A stretch of 64,000 bases of DNA from CAG-791 sp000431495 (GTDB lineage Bacteria; Bacillota; Clostridia; Lachnospirales; Lachnospiraceae), in the NCBI GenBank assembly GCA_052117605.1, contig JBQKIT010000004.1; one strand, 5' to 3'. The notes beneath the pieces are model-generated. The model was not told the DNA's origin. It did no database searches and worked only from the letters and a program-made list of their open reading frames with translations. This document shows positions 44,077 through 52,450 of the stretch, piece after piece. Numbering within the stretch: position 1 is the stretch's first letter; every line of letters starts with the position of its first letter. The position numbers and the translations under genes are program-made.

Positions 44077-45324
44077 ATGTTTGAAGCAAACAGCGATAAT
44101 CTGAAATTACCGGGAAGCTATCTGTTCAGCACCGTGGCGAAGAAGACCAGGGCTTACCAGAACGAGCATCCGGATGCCCAGCTGATCCGCATGGGAATCG
44201 GCGATGTCACACAGCCTCTTCCGCCGGCGGTGATTGAGGCTCTGCACAAGGCAGTGGACGAGCAGGCAAGCGGAGCAACCTTCCGCGGCTATGCACCGGA
44301 TCTTGGCTATGACTTCCTTCGCGCAGCCATCGCGGAGAACGATTACCGCGCACGCGGCTGCGACATTGCAGACGATGAGATTTTTGTCTCCGATGGTGCA
44401 AAATCGGATTCCGGAAATATTCAGGAGATTTTTGAAAAGGACAACGTGATCGCTGTCTGCGATCCGGTCTATCCGGTCTATGTGGACAGCAATGTCATGG
44501 CGGGAAGAACCGGTGAATATGACGCTGCGACCGGCCGCTGGAGCAATGTGATTTACATGCCCTGCACCGAGGAGAACGGCTTTGCACCGGATCTGCCCGG
44601 AACCGGAAAGACGAAGGAGGTCTCCGGAGACCGCAGGCCGGATCTTATTTATATCTGCTCTCCGAACAATCCGACCGGTGCAGCACTGACCAAGGTACAG
44701 CTGCAGAAATGGGTGGACTATGCAAATGCAAACGGAGCGGTGATTATTTTCGACTCCGCATACGAATCCTACATCACAGAGGAAGATGTCCCGCACACCA
44801 TTTACGAGTGCGAGGGGGCAAGAACCTGCGCCATTGAAATTCGTTCCTTCTCCAAGAATGCCGGCTTTACAGGACTTCGCCTCGGCGCGACCATCATTCC
44901 GAAGGATCTGAAGGATCACAACGGAAATGCGCTGTACGGACTCTGGGCACGCCGCCACGGAACGAAGTACAACGGAGCACCCTATATTGTGCAGAGAGCA
45001 GGTGAGGCCATTTATTCCGATGCCGGAAAGGCACAGGTGAAGGAGATGGTAAACCGCTACATGAGCAATGCAAGATTTATCAAGGAGAGCCTGCAGTCCA
45101 TGGGCTATACGGCATACGGCGGTGTCAATTCCCCTTATATCTGGCTGAAGACACCGGATCAGATGACCAGCTGGGAATTCTTCGATTATCTTCTCGACAA
45201 GGCGAATGTGATCGGCACGCCCGGATCGGGCTTTGGCCCCTCCGGAGAGCATTTCTTCCGGCTTACGAGCTTCGGCACGGTGGAGAATTCCAGAATTGCA
45301 ATGGACCGGATCCGCGCGCTGTGA
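44077..45324 (+). CDS. dapL: LL-diaminopimelate aminotransferase
   Basis: DapL converts tetrahydrodipicolinate directly to LL-diaminopimelate, bypassing the succinyl/acetyl routes. The 415-residue PLP enzyme has IRMGIGDVTQPLP, SPNNPTGAAL and the PLP lysine in EIRSFSKNAGFTGLRLGATI. The RBS is AAGGAG. It completes the branch together with dapA and dapB (4-6 kb) and dapF just upstream, which suggests that this organism makes lysine by the aminotransferase variant. Confidence 0.97.
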   Translation: MFEANSDNLKLPGSYLFSTVAKKTRAYQNEHPDAQLIRMGIGDVTQPLPPAVIEALHKAVDEQASGATFRGYAPDLGYDFLRAAIAENDYRARGCDIADDEIFVSDGAKSDSGNIQEIFEKDNVIAVCDPVYPVYVDSNVMAGRTGEYDAATGRWSNVIYMPCTEENGFAPDLPGTGKTKEVSGDRRPDLIYICSPNNPTGAALTKVQLQKWVDYANANGAVIIFDSAYESYITEEDVPHTIYECEGARTCAIEIRSFSKNAGFTGLRLGATIIPKDLKDHNGNALYGLWARRHGTKYNGAPYIVQRAGEAIYSDAGKAQVKEMVNRYMSNARFIKESLQSMGYTAYGGVNSPYIWLKTPDQMTSWEFFDYLLDKANVIGTPGSGFGPSGEHFFRLTSFGTVENSRIAMDRIRAL

Positions 45325-45376
45325 TAAACTATATCGGTGAATCATTTACTTTGTAAGCTTTGGAGGAAGTTAAGCA

Positions 45377-45883
45377 ATGGCATTACTGCAGGAATGGCGC
45401 GCAAAGGCGTACAATGAAAAGGCAAATAAGGGTGATCTCCAGAGACTCTGGTCGGATTACTTTATGAAGGAGAAGGAGATCTACGAGCAGCTGCTGAAGA
45501 CCCCGGATGAGGAAGTCAGAGGAACCGTGAAGGAGCTTGCAGAGAAATATAACATTTCTCTGGAGTACATGGTTGGATTCCTGGATGGAATCAATGATTC
45601 CCTGAAGATCGAGAATCCCATTGAGACCATGGAAGAGGACACCGAGGTCAGCCTTGCATTCGACAAGGAGAAGCTGTACAAGAACATGGTTGCCGCTGAG
45701 GCCGACTGGCTCTATCAGCTTCCGGAATGGAACGAGATCTTCTCCGAGGAGAAGCAGAAGGAGCTCTATCTTGAGCAGAAGAAGTCCGGCACCATCGTAA
45801 AGGGACAGAAGATTTATCCGAACGATCCCTGCCCGTGCGGCTCCGGCAAGAAGTACAAGAAGTGCCACGGAAAGAATAAGTAA
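45377..45883 (+). CDS. SEC-C metal-binding domain protein
   Basis: The 168-residue soluble protein has a helical N-terminal domain and a C-terminal SEC-C motif (NDPCPCGSGKKYKKCHGK) that binds zinc, as in SecA tails. The N-terminal part is similar to a group of short Lachnospiraceae proteins, and the function is not known. The RBS is GGAGG. A strong terminator follows. Confidence 0.88.
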   Translation: MALLQEWRAKAYNEKANKGDLQRLWSDYFMKEKEIYEQLLKTPDEEVRGTVKELAEKYNISLEYMVGFLDGINDSLKIENPIETMEEDTEVSLAFDKEKLYKNMVAAEADWLYQLPEWNEIFSEEKQKELYLEQKKSGTIVKGQKIYPNDPCPCGSGKKYKKCHGKNK

Positions 45884-45913
45884 AATTCGTTCCGGATCAA
45901 ATTATACACATCA

Positions 45914-45950
45914 AAACAGGGTACGGTTCAGCGCCGTACCCTGTTTATTT
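45914..45950 (+). terminator. Terminator after the SEC-C gene
   Basis: A perfect 13-bp stem (45914-45926 with 45934-45946) has a 7-nt loop and a T-rich tail. It also faces the converging DUF975 gene. Confidence 0.92.
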
Positions 45951-46010
45951 AGTTGCTTATTTAGCTTCCTTTATTCCGGCCGAATTTCTGTGGGCGTTCC
46001 CTGATCAGAA

Positions 46011-46799
46011 TCAGAACGCGGTATCGGAGGCTCCCTCATCGGTGCGTCCCATAAAGTGATCGCGGATGGCAATGTACATTTCTGCAGATGCCGTTGCCTG
46101 ATATGGCTTTACATAGAAGATGCCAAGAAGACCGAACGTGAAGACATTCAGAATATGCCATCCGATAAAGGAAAGATCCAAACAGAATGCATGCCATTTG
46201 TTGCCGTCCATCATCTCGCGGGAGAGACGAAAGGCCTCTTTGTTGTCCATGGCGGGTTCTTCTGCAAGAATGTAAGGAACCAGCATATAGGAATAGCCCT
46301 TGATGATTCCCGGAATTATGAAAAGCAGTGACCACAGGATGATATACAGGTCCCGCAGGAACAGCGTCTTCACGACATTCAGATATCCGTTGTTGAAGCT
46401 GTGGAAGATTTCCCCGATTCTCGTGCTGCCAGGTTCCTCGTGATTGATGATAAAGAATCTCTGGCAGCCGCTTTCGATCGGATTCATCAGGAAAATATGA
46501 ATGGCAATTCCTGCCAGAGCGGCAACGACGATGACAGCGCCCAGAAGACACATAAGCCAGGTCGCAATCAGCGGGAACTGGAAATCCCAGTGATAGCTGA
46601 GGGGACCGTTTCCTGCATAGAACTGCCAGGAGGATGCTCCCTGATTGTTGATCTGTGCCTGCGCGCCGTAGGCTGCGCCTGCATTTCCTGCACCTGCACC
46701 GGTCACAACAGCGAGAATGAGTGCAACCAGAACACTTTTCCAGTAAGAAAGGCTCAGCTTCGCGCGGGCCGATTGTTTTACCTCATATATATTCCACAT
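46011..46799 (-). CDS. DUF975 family membrane protein
   Basis: The 262-residue protein starts with MWNIYEVKQSARAKLSLSYW, the DUF975 start motif, and has four to five membrane helices plus GYSYMLVPYILAEEPAMDNKEAFRLSREMM, the most conserved segment. Its function is unknown; the family is widespread in Clostridia and may be involved in the envelope. GGAGG lies 9 nt before the ATG. Confidence 0.88.
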   Translation of the reverse strand: MWNIYEVKQSARAKLSLSYWKSVLVALILAVVTGAGAGNAGAAYGAQAQINNQGASSWQFYAGNGPLSYHWDFQFPLIATWLMCLLGAVIVVAALAGIAIHIFLMNPIESGCQRFFIINHEEPGSTRIGEIFHSFNNGYLNVVKTLFLRDLYIILWSLLFIIPGIIKGYSYMLVPYILAEEPAMDNKEAFRLSREMMDGNKWHAFCLDLSFIGWHILNVFTFGLLGIFYVKPYQATASAEMYIAIRDHFMGRTDEGASDTAF

Positions 46800-46963
46800 C
46801 GTTTGGTACCTCCTTGAAAACTAATGAGTCAGAAGCCTTATGAAATATGATTACAACACATAAATTATAACACATGACATACCGGCAATGATTTCCAGAG
46901 CGCCTCCGCCCGCGTACATATTTTGTTAAAAAAAAGGTAACAGCAAGGTCATGGCGGTGCAAA

Positions 46964-47000
46964 TCCCTCCCGTTACACTGAAAAGAAAAAACGGGAGGGA
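46964..47000 (+). promoter_or_regulatory. Hairpin covering the ribosome site of vanZ-like gene
   Basis: TCCCTCCCGTT (46964-46974) pairs perfectly with AACGGGAGGGA (46990-47000) around a 15-nt loop. The 3' arm is the Shine-Dalgarno, 6 nt before the ATG at 47007. An alternative stem (GTAAC 46936 with GTTAC 46972) would free it. Confidence 0.7.
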
Positions 47001-47006
47001 AGACGT

Positions 47007-47564
47007 ATGTATACAAAATGGGAACAAATTCGAAAAAGAGTTTTTCTGGTATCGGTTATTCTGACAGCTGCCATGCTTGTCGGCGTATCCTATCTGACGT
47101 CTCAGAGTGCAGCGGCAACCCTTTCGACGCAGGCGAGAGCAGTGGAGCTGTTTCCGTTTGCCTTTCGCAAGCATTATCACAATCCTCTGTGGCTTCATCT
47201 GGAGCTGAACAGTCCCAGGCGCCTGGCACATGTCTATGAATTCGGGTTTTTTGGTCTTTTTGCAGCCTTGATGATGCTGACGGTACCGTGTCCCGCAAAA
47301 AAGACAGGATATTCCTCCGGAACCCGGGTCAGCATCCGCCTTGGAATTGCTGTCGCATTGTGTGCAGCTGTGAGCGTTCTGGATCAGGTGCATAAAATTT
47401 TTGTTGAGTATCGTCATTTTGACCTGCTGGATCTTCGGCTGGATGCGATCGGTTATGTGGGTGCCGTGCTCGTCGTAACGATTGTGTATCTTGCGTTCTG
47501 CCGGAAGATTAGTTCGCAGGAGAAGCTGCCGAAGGAGAAAATGCCGCAGGAGCAATGGACATAG
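47007..47564 (+). CDS. VanZ-like family membrane protein
   Basis: The 185-residue protein has four membrane helices and the VanZ pattern: N-terminal helix, RRLAHVYEFGFFGLFAAL, VLDQVHKIFVEYRHFDLLDLRLDAIGYVGAVLV. VanZ gives low-level teicoplanin resistance in enterococci, but chromosomal VanZ-like proteins in gut Clostridia have no known activity. No other van gene is near. Translation may be controlled by the hairpin that hides its ribosome site. Confidence 0.88.
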   Translation: MYTKWEQIRKRVFLVSVILTAAMLVGVSYLTSQSAAATLSTQARAVELFPFAFRKHYHNPLWLHLELNSPRRLAHVYEFGFFGLFAALMMLTVPCPAKKTGYSSGTRVSIRLGIAVALCAAVSVLDQVHKIFVEYRHFDLLDLRLDAIGYVGAVLVVTIVYLAFCRKISSQEKLPKEKMPQEQWT

Positions 47565-47740
47565 CTTCCTGAAATCATACGTGGGGAAGACCTCTCGCAA
47601 TCACATCTGCAATACTATGATATATACAGATAAAACGGCGAATAGAACGCTATATTGCGGCACTATACAGCCTGTACGGCAAAATGTTATAGTAAAGATG
47701 CGAAAATAACTGTTTTCATAAGATTGCGAGGAAGGGAACT

Positions 47741-49267
47741 ATGGCAGATTTATTCAAAAACAGACGAAACAGAAGGCGGGGCTTCTCGGTTGCCCTTGCG
47801 CTTCTTCTGTGTCCGCTGCTTGCTGCCTGCGGACTTCTGGACATCAAGGATAAAGGCGGCATGGAAAATCCGGATGTCGTGAGGGCAAGACAGGAGGGAA
47901 AGGAGGGCCCGGATGACGATGCGGATTTGGAAGAAGCAGATCAGGAAGACTCGGACGATGACGATGCGGATGATGCAGACGATGCGGATGATGCAGACGT
48001 GGCGGATGACGATGCGGCTCGCGGGAAAGAACAGGAGCCGGATGACGACTGCTATGAGCTCAACGATGATATGGATTCCGATGATCGGGATGATTTGGAG
48101 GATGTGTCCTGGTTGACGCAGACTGGCAGAATCCAGTTCGAAACTGACCGGGAATTCGTTCGTGAGAATCAGGCCGCGGTCGGCGTCGCGTTCCTTGGGT
48201 ACACGGCAGATTATGAAATGTCCGGCAAACAGGAGCAGCTTCGCCTCTCTTTCCCATATCTGGAGAATCTTCCTGCCGGGCAGACAGTGGAGTATTCCGG
48301 GGATGAATGGTATCTGATCGTACCGGAGAGCGATGACTGGAGCATCACCATGAACGCCTGCAGCTGGACTGATGATTTTTCATCGGTGGTCAAGGAGAAG
48401 GAGCTTTTCCGGGAAGAAAACGGACTTCCGATTGTATTACGATGCAATCTCAGTGATCTTCATGCAAATGTTGTCATCACGGCACAAAACGGAAAGGAAA
48501 GGTATACCTGGTGTCCGGAATATAATTATTATGCAGGAGAGGTATTCGGGAATGAGAATTATGTGCCGCTTCCTGCCGCACCGGACTATCAGACAGCAGG
48601 ATACCTTTATGATATGGCAGGCAGCTGGCTGTGCACCGATCTGCGGGATGAAAAGGGAAAGCCGTTCTTCTACAGTGTTTCCCTGTGCAAGGATCGCACC
48701 GGAATGCCTTCTGTAATGTGGTTTTACGGCGGCTACCTGGAAGGAGATCTGCAGAAAATCACCTTTTACTGGGACGGAAACTATGTGGCCCGCAGACGTG
48801 CAGGAAGCGGAAGCTACGACATGGAAAGAGGTCCCTGGGAATTTGATTTCCGGCTCAATACGCCGGATGGAGAGCGAAGCGGAACGATCCGGATGGAAGA
48901 GTATGACGCATGCCTGTACATCGACGATCTTTCGGGAGATTCCTTCTTCCCGTATACCGCGAATCAATCTGCCGTGTTTGAGTATGTTCCGGAAAGCTGC
49001 GGAGATACGGACTGGGAAAGCACGGACACAGAAGCTGACATGGAATATCTTGCGGAGATTCCGGAGGTTAAAAGGCAGCTTCAGAGGGGCATGTATCTTT
49101 ACTCCGGAGACGGCATGGAGGAGATTGACGGAGAGGTCTGCAATGTATTCCAGCTCCGAAGCGACAACGGCGACTTCTCTGTAACCGAATTCTTCTATGC
49201 GGTATCGCCTTCCAGAAGCGTATACCGCATGGATTATCTGACTGGGGACTGGGAACTTGTGGAATAA
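47741..49267 (+). CDS. Acidic lipoprotein of unknown function
   Basis: The 508-residue protein has an N-terminal signal peptide with lipobox LAAC (Cys near residue 27). A segment of about 60 residues follows that is nearly all Asp, Glu and Ala, with DDADDADDADDA repeats encoded by a perfect 18-bp duplication (47963-47998). The rest (about 390 residues) has no motif I recognise and ends in a region of possible beta strands. It is probably an extracytoplasmic surface lipoprotein. GAGGAAGGG lies before the ATG. Confidence 0.72.
   Translation: MADLFKNRRNRRRGFSVALALLLCPLLAACGLLDIKDKGGMENPDVVRARQEGKEGPDDDADLEEADQEDSDDDDADDADDADDADVADDDAARGKEQEPDDDCYELNDDMDSDDRDDLEDVSWLTQTGRIQFETDREFVRENQAAVGVAFLGYTADYEMSGKQEQLRLSFPYLENLPAGQTVEYSGDEWYLIVPESDDWSITMNACSWTDDFSSVVKEKELFREENGLPIVLRCNLSDLHANVVITAQNGKERYTWCPEYNYYAGEVFGNENYVPLPAAPDYQTAGYLYDMAGSWLCTDLRDEKGKPFFYSVSLCKDRTGMPSVMWFYGGYLEGDLQKITFYWDGNYVARRRAGSGSYDMERGPWEFDFRLNTPDGERSGTIRMEEYDACLYIDDLSGDSFFPYTANQSAVFEYVPESCGDTDWESTDTEADMEYLAEIPEVKRQLQRGMYLYSGDGMEEIDGEVCNVFQLRSDNGDFSVTEFFYAVSPSRSVYRMDYLTGDWELVE
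47963..47998 (+). repeat. 18-bp tandem duplication in the acidic lipoprotein gene
   Basis: GATGCGGATGATGCAGAC occurs twice in a row, adding DADDAD to the acidic segment. Confidence 0.95.
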
Positions 49268-49769
49268 CGTCGGCGATTGCTTCCTGTCGATATTCCAGCA
49301 CAGTTTTGCTTGTGAGAAGTGATCCTGATTTGCAGGAAAGTCTGTTCAGGGATGCATTTGCTTGTGAGAAGTGATCCTGATTTGTTGAAAATTCTGTTCA
49401 GGGATGCATTTGCAAGGGGAAAGTGATCCTGATTTGCAGAAAAGTCTGTTCAGGGATGCATTTCCAAGTGAGAAGTGATCCTGATTTGCAGAAGAGATCT
49501 GGCAGGGATGCATTTGCGAGGGAGAAATGATCCTGATTTGTTGAAATATCAGCTCAGAGATGCATGTGGAGCCGCGAAATGCATCCGTAAAAGCCGGAAA
49601 AGCAAATCCGAGATGCATGATCGGCCGAAGCAACCTTTGCAAGCCCGAGCGGGTCTGAGCGTTGGTCTGAGTGTTTGCAGAATAACGAAAAATACCTCTT
49701 GCTTTTCCGGCCGCACTCTTATATAATAACACTTGCGTCTGTTGAGAGACAGACGCAAGATATAGAGAT
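49268..49769. other. Non-coding region with the largest 52-bp repeat array
   Basis: No gene is supported in these 502 bases. The left 350 bases hold the repeat array (49304-49650). The right part runs to the tRNA-Pro gene and includes the likely tRNA promoter region near 49720-49740 (TATATAATAACACTTGCG). Confidence 0.75.
49304..49650 (+). repeat. 52-bp repeat array, locus B (five to six units)
   Basis: CAGGGATGCAT occurs at 49347, 49399, 49451 and 49503, exactly 52 bp apart. Degenerate copies lie at 49555 (CAGAGATGCAT) and 49608. GTGATCCTGATTTG occurs at 49319, 49371, 49423, 49475 and (as ATGATCC) at 49527. The first half-unit starts at 49304. The units differ by few bases and contain no unique spacer. 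Confidence 0.95.
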
Positions 49770-49842
49770 CGGGGTGTAGCGCAGCTGGTAGCGCGCCACG
49801 TTAGGGACGTGGAGGCCGCAAGTTCGAACCTTGTCACTCCGA
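49770..49842 (+). tRNA. tRNA-Pro (anticodon AGG)
   Basis: The 73 bases fold as a full cloverleaf: acceptor CGGGGTG/CACTCCG, D stem GCGC/GCGC, anticodon stem CCACG/CGTGG with loop TTAGGGA (anticodon AGG), T stem GCAAG/CTTGT with TTCGAAC loop. The discriminator base is A. CCA is not encoded. The T stem has one G-U pair. Confidence 0.92.
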
Positions 49843-49853
49843 CGAATAGGATT

Positions 49854-49895
49854 GCCTCGGAAATGTTGAGATTTCAATGTTTCCGGGGCTTTTTT
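49854..49895 (+). terminator. Terminator after tRNA-Pro
   Basis: GCCTCGGAAA (49854-49863) pairs with TTTCCGGGGC (49880-49889) and is followed by six T. The inner part can extend the stem. Confidence 0.88.
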
Positions 49896-49934
49896 GAATA
49901 TAATGATGATTACACTAACTCAACAATTCATTGA

Positions 49935-49964
49935 TTGTCATCTTTTCATGATAGTGCCTATACT
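49935..49964 (+). promoter_or_regulatory. Putative promoter of the Xre-type gene after the tRNA
   Basis: TTGTCA (49935-49940), an 18-nt spacer and TATACT (49959-49964) lie about 85 nt before the start codon. Confidence 0.5.
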
Positions 49965-50048
49965 TTCTTCAAGTCTGATGCATATCAGATCTGACAATAC
50001 ATATTGGCCGAAATAACGGAACAAGGATTCCGGGAAGGGAAGGAAGAG

Positions 50049-50639
50049 ATGACTGCAGCAGAAATGGGAGCTTTCATTGCAAAAACCCGTAAGGCGCAAA
50101 ACATGACACAAAGTGCACTTGCACAACGCTTGAATGTTACAAGTCAGGCTGTCAGCAGGTGGGAGCGGGGACTTGGCTTTCCTGACATCGGAACCTTATT
50201 ACCTTTGGCAGATGCTCTGGGTATCGGTATTGATGAACTGATCAATACACAAAGAAAAGACGACGATCAATTTTCTGCCGTCACAGCTGTCGGATCCATT
50301 CAAAAAACAATTTGCATTGCCATCGAACAGATCAACGGCTCCAAATGGCGGAAAATGGTGCGATTGGAAATCCTTCTGTGTGTTATCGGAATATGTGTTC
50401 TGTTATATACAGCTCTTGGAGACTATGCTGTCTGGCGCCTGATTCGAATTTACAATGAGGCTTATTGTTCAAATCTGGAAGCACAGTTACATGTGCCGAG
50501 TATTCCGTGGTCTGTACCATATATTTTGATTGGCCGGGGATCTCTGACCGCAGCTATTGTTTTGATGATTTTTCGCCTGCGGTCTGTCTCTAAAATGTTG
50601 AAAGGGATTGACACTCAGGAGAAAGGAGTACTGTCATGA
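50049..50639 (+). CDS. Xre-type regulator with two membrane helices
   Basis: The 196-residue protein has an N-terminal Xre helix-turn-helix (about residues 8-62: MTQSALAQRLNVTSQAVSRWERGLGFPDIG) and a middle linker. Two hydrophobic segments follow (LLCVIGICVLLYTALGDYAV; PYILIGRGSLTAAIVLMIFRL). The start at 50049 follows AAGGGAAGGAAG; a TTG at 50004 opens the frame but has no site. Its ATGA stop overlaps the next gene by 4 nt. It is likely an accessory regulator, and codon use is richer in AAA than in the core genes. Confidence 0.82.
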   Translation: MTAAEMGAFIAKTRKAQNMTQSALAQRLNVTSQAVSRWERGLGFPDIGTLLPLADALGIGIDELINTQRKDDDQFSAVTAVGSIQKTICIAIEQINGSKWRKMVRLEILLCVIGICVLLYTALGDYAVWRLIRIYNEAYCSNLEAQLHVPSIPWSVPYILIGRGSLTAAIVLMIFRLRSVSKMLKGIDTQEKGVLS

Positions 50640-50875
50640 GGACGATTGTGTTTATTATTGGGACTTTTCTTGCAGTCGGTTCAATCCCGTTTATAATCGA
50701 CGCCATCCGCAAGAAGGATTTCCGTGATCAGGTTTCTGGGAAAAAGGAGACACATCCCGTGCCGGAATCACTGAAACAGAATTATGACAGTACATCCTCG
50801 AATCCCATGGCCGATCAGCTGGCGCAAAAGGGAATCGATCAGGTGAAGCAGGATACGAAATCATACCCGCTGTAG
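50636..50875 (+). CDS. Small single-pass membrane protein
   Basis: The 79-residue protein has one N-terminal membrane helix (IVFIIGTFLAVGSIPFIIDAI) and a charged, hydrophilic tail. It overlaps the Xre-type gene by 4 nt, which suggests translational coupling and a joint role. I do not recognise a family. Pairs of Xre-membrane protein plus small membrane protein occur in Firmicutes, and the small partner may respond to envelope stress; this is inference. Confidence 0.65.
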   Translation: MRTIVFIIGTFLAVGSIPFIIDAIRKKDFRDQVSGKKETHPVPESLKQNYDSTSSNPMADQLAQKGIDQVKQDTKSYPL

Positions 50876-50877
50876 TC

Positions 50878-51709
50878 ATGTATGGTGTTTTTACTGTGTA
50901 CCAAGAGGTCCTGCGGGCGGCAAGATTAACGCAGGATGCTGCGCTCTTTGCAAGAGGGAAGCAAATCCATGACAGGCTGTCCTCCTATGTGACAGGATAT
51001 GGCGCAACGCCCTGTACAGAACCGGCCTGCAGCAATATGGAACTGATTTACAGCGCCATCCATCTTGCGGAAACGGTGGATCCCTCTTATTACGAACAGA
51101 TTGACCGCTATGTCAGGAATCAGACGACAGAGGCGCAATTCCGGACAAAAAATGAGTGGAAACGTGAGCTGGCCCATGAGGGAAGAATGACCGGTGGGGA
51201 ATTCCGCTGGGTTTTCGGAGAATATCCGGATACGCTGGATATTTTGCCCTATGACTATTATGGCGAAGATGCAGATGATGTATTGGATAAAAGCGAAGGC
51301 GGGTTCCTGTGGACGGATTTTTCGGAGCATCGGTTTGTTCCGGCCTCTTTGATGCTGTGCTGCTCCGGACATGCGATGCGCAGCTTCCATCTGGTGGCAG
51401 AAAAAATGATTCGTCCCACCATCAGGGGCTTTGATGTTTATTTTCCATTATTCCTTTGAGAATGAATATGCGGAGCTGATCAGCTATGAGCCGTTTGAGG
51501 GGAAATTTATGGTGATTCCCAAAAAAGACACGCGGGAAATACGCGTGCGTATTCCTGCATACTGGGACAAAGAACAATTACGGGTATGCGCGGAGCGCGG
51601 AGAGGTACAGGCGAAAACAGAAGGAAACTATGTCGTGATCAGAAACGCATCGAAGGATGCCATTTATGGCGGGAAGCCGATGAAAATCTCCGGGCGTATT
51701 AACTGGTAA
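50878..51709 (+). pseudogene. Fragment of a glycoside hydrolase family 127-like protein (DUF1680)
   Basis: Two frames together give a truncated GH127-like sequence. The first part (50878-51459) contains YGATPCTEPACSNMELIYSAIHL and LMLCCSGHAMRSFHLVAEKM. The second (from about 51440) contains YEPFEGKFMVIPKKDTREIRVRIPAYW, the family's beta-sandwich end. A frameshift lies near 51440, where the first frame runs on to a stop and the second picks up HYSFENEY. The N-terminal part of the family is missing. GH127 enzymes are beta-L-arabinofuranosidases, and this copy is not functional. The nearest candidate insertion scar is the start at 50876. Confidence 0.75.
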
Positions 51710-51806
51710 GAGCTGATTATCGAAGAAGTTTACATCCATCACTGAGAATGAATAGCGGAATATGGATGAAAGATGTGTTTCCCGTATATTTATCATTCCG
51801 GGCAGA

Positions 51807-51860
51807 TTGACAAACTCTGCCCGTTGATATATAATTCACATTATACATAACATGAGTTAT
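51807..51860 (+). promoter_or_regulatory. Consensus promoter and probable operator of the TetR-KTR pair
   Basis: TTGACA (51807-51812), 17 nt and TATAAT (51830-51835) match the sigma-A consensus at every base. A palindrome ATAAC-ATGA-GTTAT (51847-51860) lies just after the -10 box, as expected for TetR self-repression. Confidence 0.85.
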
Positions 51861-51877
51861 AAATACGGGGTGCGAAA

Positions 51878-52450
51878 ATGCCTGCCAAAGCAAAAGTCAC
51901 AAAAGAGATGATCGTTGATGCGGCCTTTGCGATTGCCCGCGAAGCGGGCGTGGAAAACATCAACGCAAGGACGGTATCGGAAAGGCTGCATTGCTCCACA
52001 CAGCCCGTCATGTATCATTTTGCGACGATGGAAGAATTGAAAAGAACCGTCTATGCGAAGGCGGACCTTTATCATTCGGAATACCTTATGACCATGAAGA
52101 AGCCGCCCAAGGGTGCTGCCCTTGGAATCGGAATGAATTATATCCGCTTTGCCATCGAAGAACCCCACTTGTTCCGTTTCCTTTTTCAGTCGGATTATTT
52201 CAGCGGAAAGACCCTGCTTGAACTGATCGATGCCGAGGAACTTCTTCCTGTTCTCACGGCGATGCAAAGCGCTTTGGGCATCAGCATGGAGCAGACGAAA
52301 ACGGTTTTCATCACGGTGTTTCTGTTTGCTCATGGGTACGCAAGCATCATTGCCAATAATGCACTGAAGTACGATGAAGATACGATCCGTTCCCATTTGG
52401 AGCGGGCATACAGAGGTGCAATATTGGCAGCGCAGGAGGAAACGGTATGA
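51878..52450 (+). CDS. TetR family transcriptional regulator
   Basis: The 190-residue protein has an N-terminal TetR helix-turn-helix (about residues 8-50: VTKEMIVDAAFAIAREAGVENINARTVSERLHCSTQPVMYHFATMEELKR in outline) and a C-terminal ligand domain with the segment FAIEEPHLFRFLFQSD. Its stop overlaps the next gene by 4 nt. A consensus promoter and palindromic operator are upstream. The ligand is unknown. Confidence 0.9.
   Translation: MPAKAKVTKEMIVDAAFAIAREAGVENINARTVSERLHCSTQPVMYHFATMEELKRTVYAKADLYHSEYLMTMKKPPKGAALGIGMNYIRFAIEEPHLFRFLFQSDYFSGKTLLELIDAEELLPVLTAMQSALGISMEQTKTVFITVFLFAHGYASIIANNALKYDEDTIRSHLERAYRGAILAAQEETV

Noticed and set aside
47007..47564. Glycopeptide resistance cluster
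   Set aside because: Only a VanZ-like protein is present; no vanHAX, vanRS or vanY.
49304..49650. CRISPR array
   Set aside because: The units are contiguous 52-bp copies with no unique spacers, and no cas gene is present.
49346..49837. A minus-strand frame over the 52-bp repeats and tRNA
   Set aside because: It reads through a tRNA gene and repeats; its regularity comes from the repeat units.
49821..49842. Direct repeat of the tRNA-Pro 3' end as an att site
   Set aside because: No second copy of the T-arm/acceptor end was seen up to about 57 kb.
50878..51459. Intact hydrolase gene
   Set aside because: The first half of the family is missing and the frame shifts near 51440, so it was called a pseudogene.
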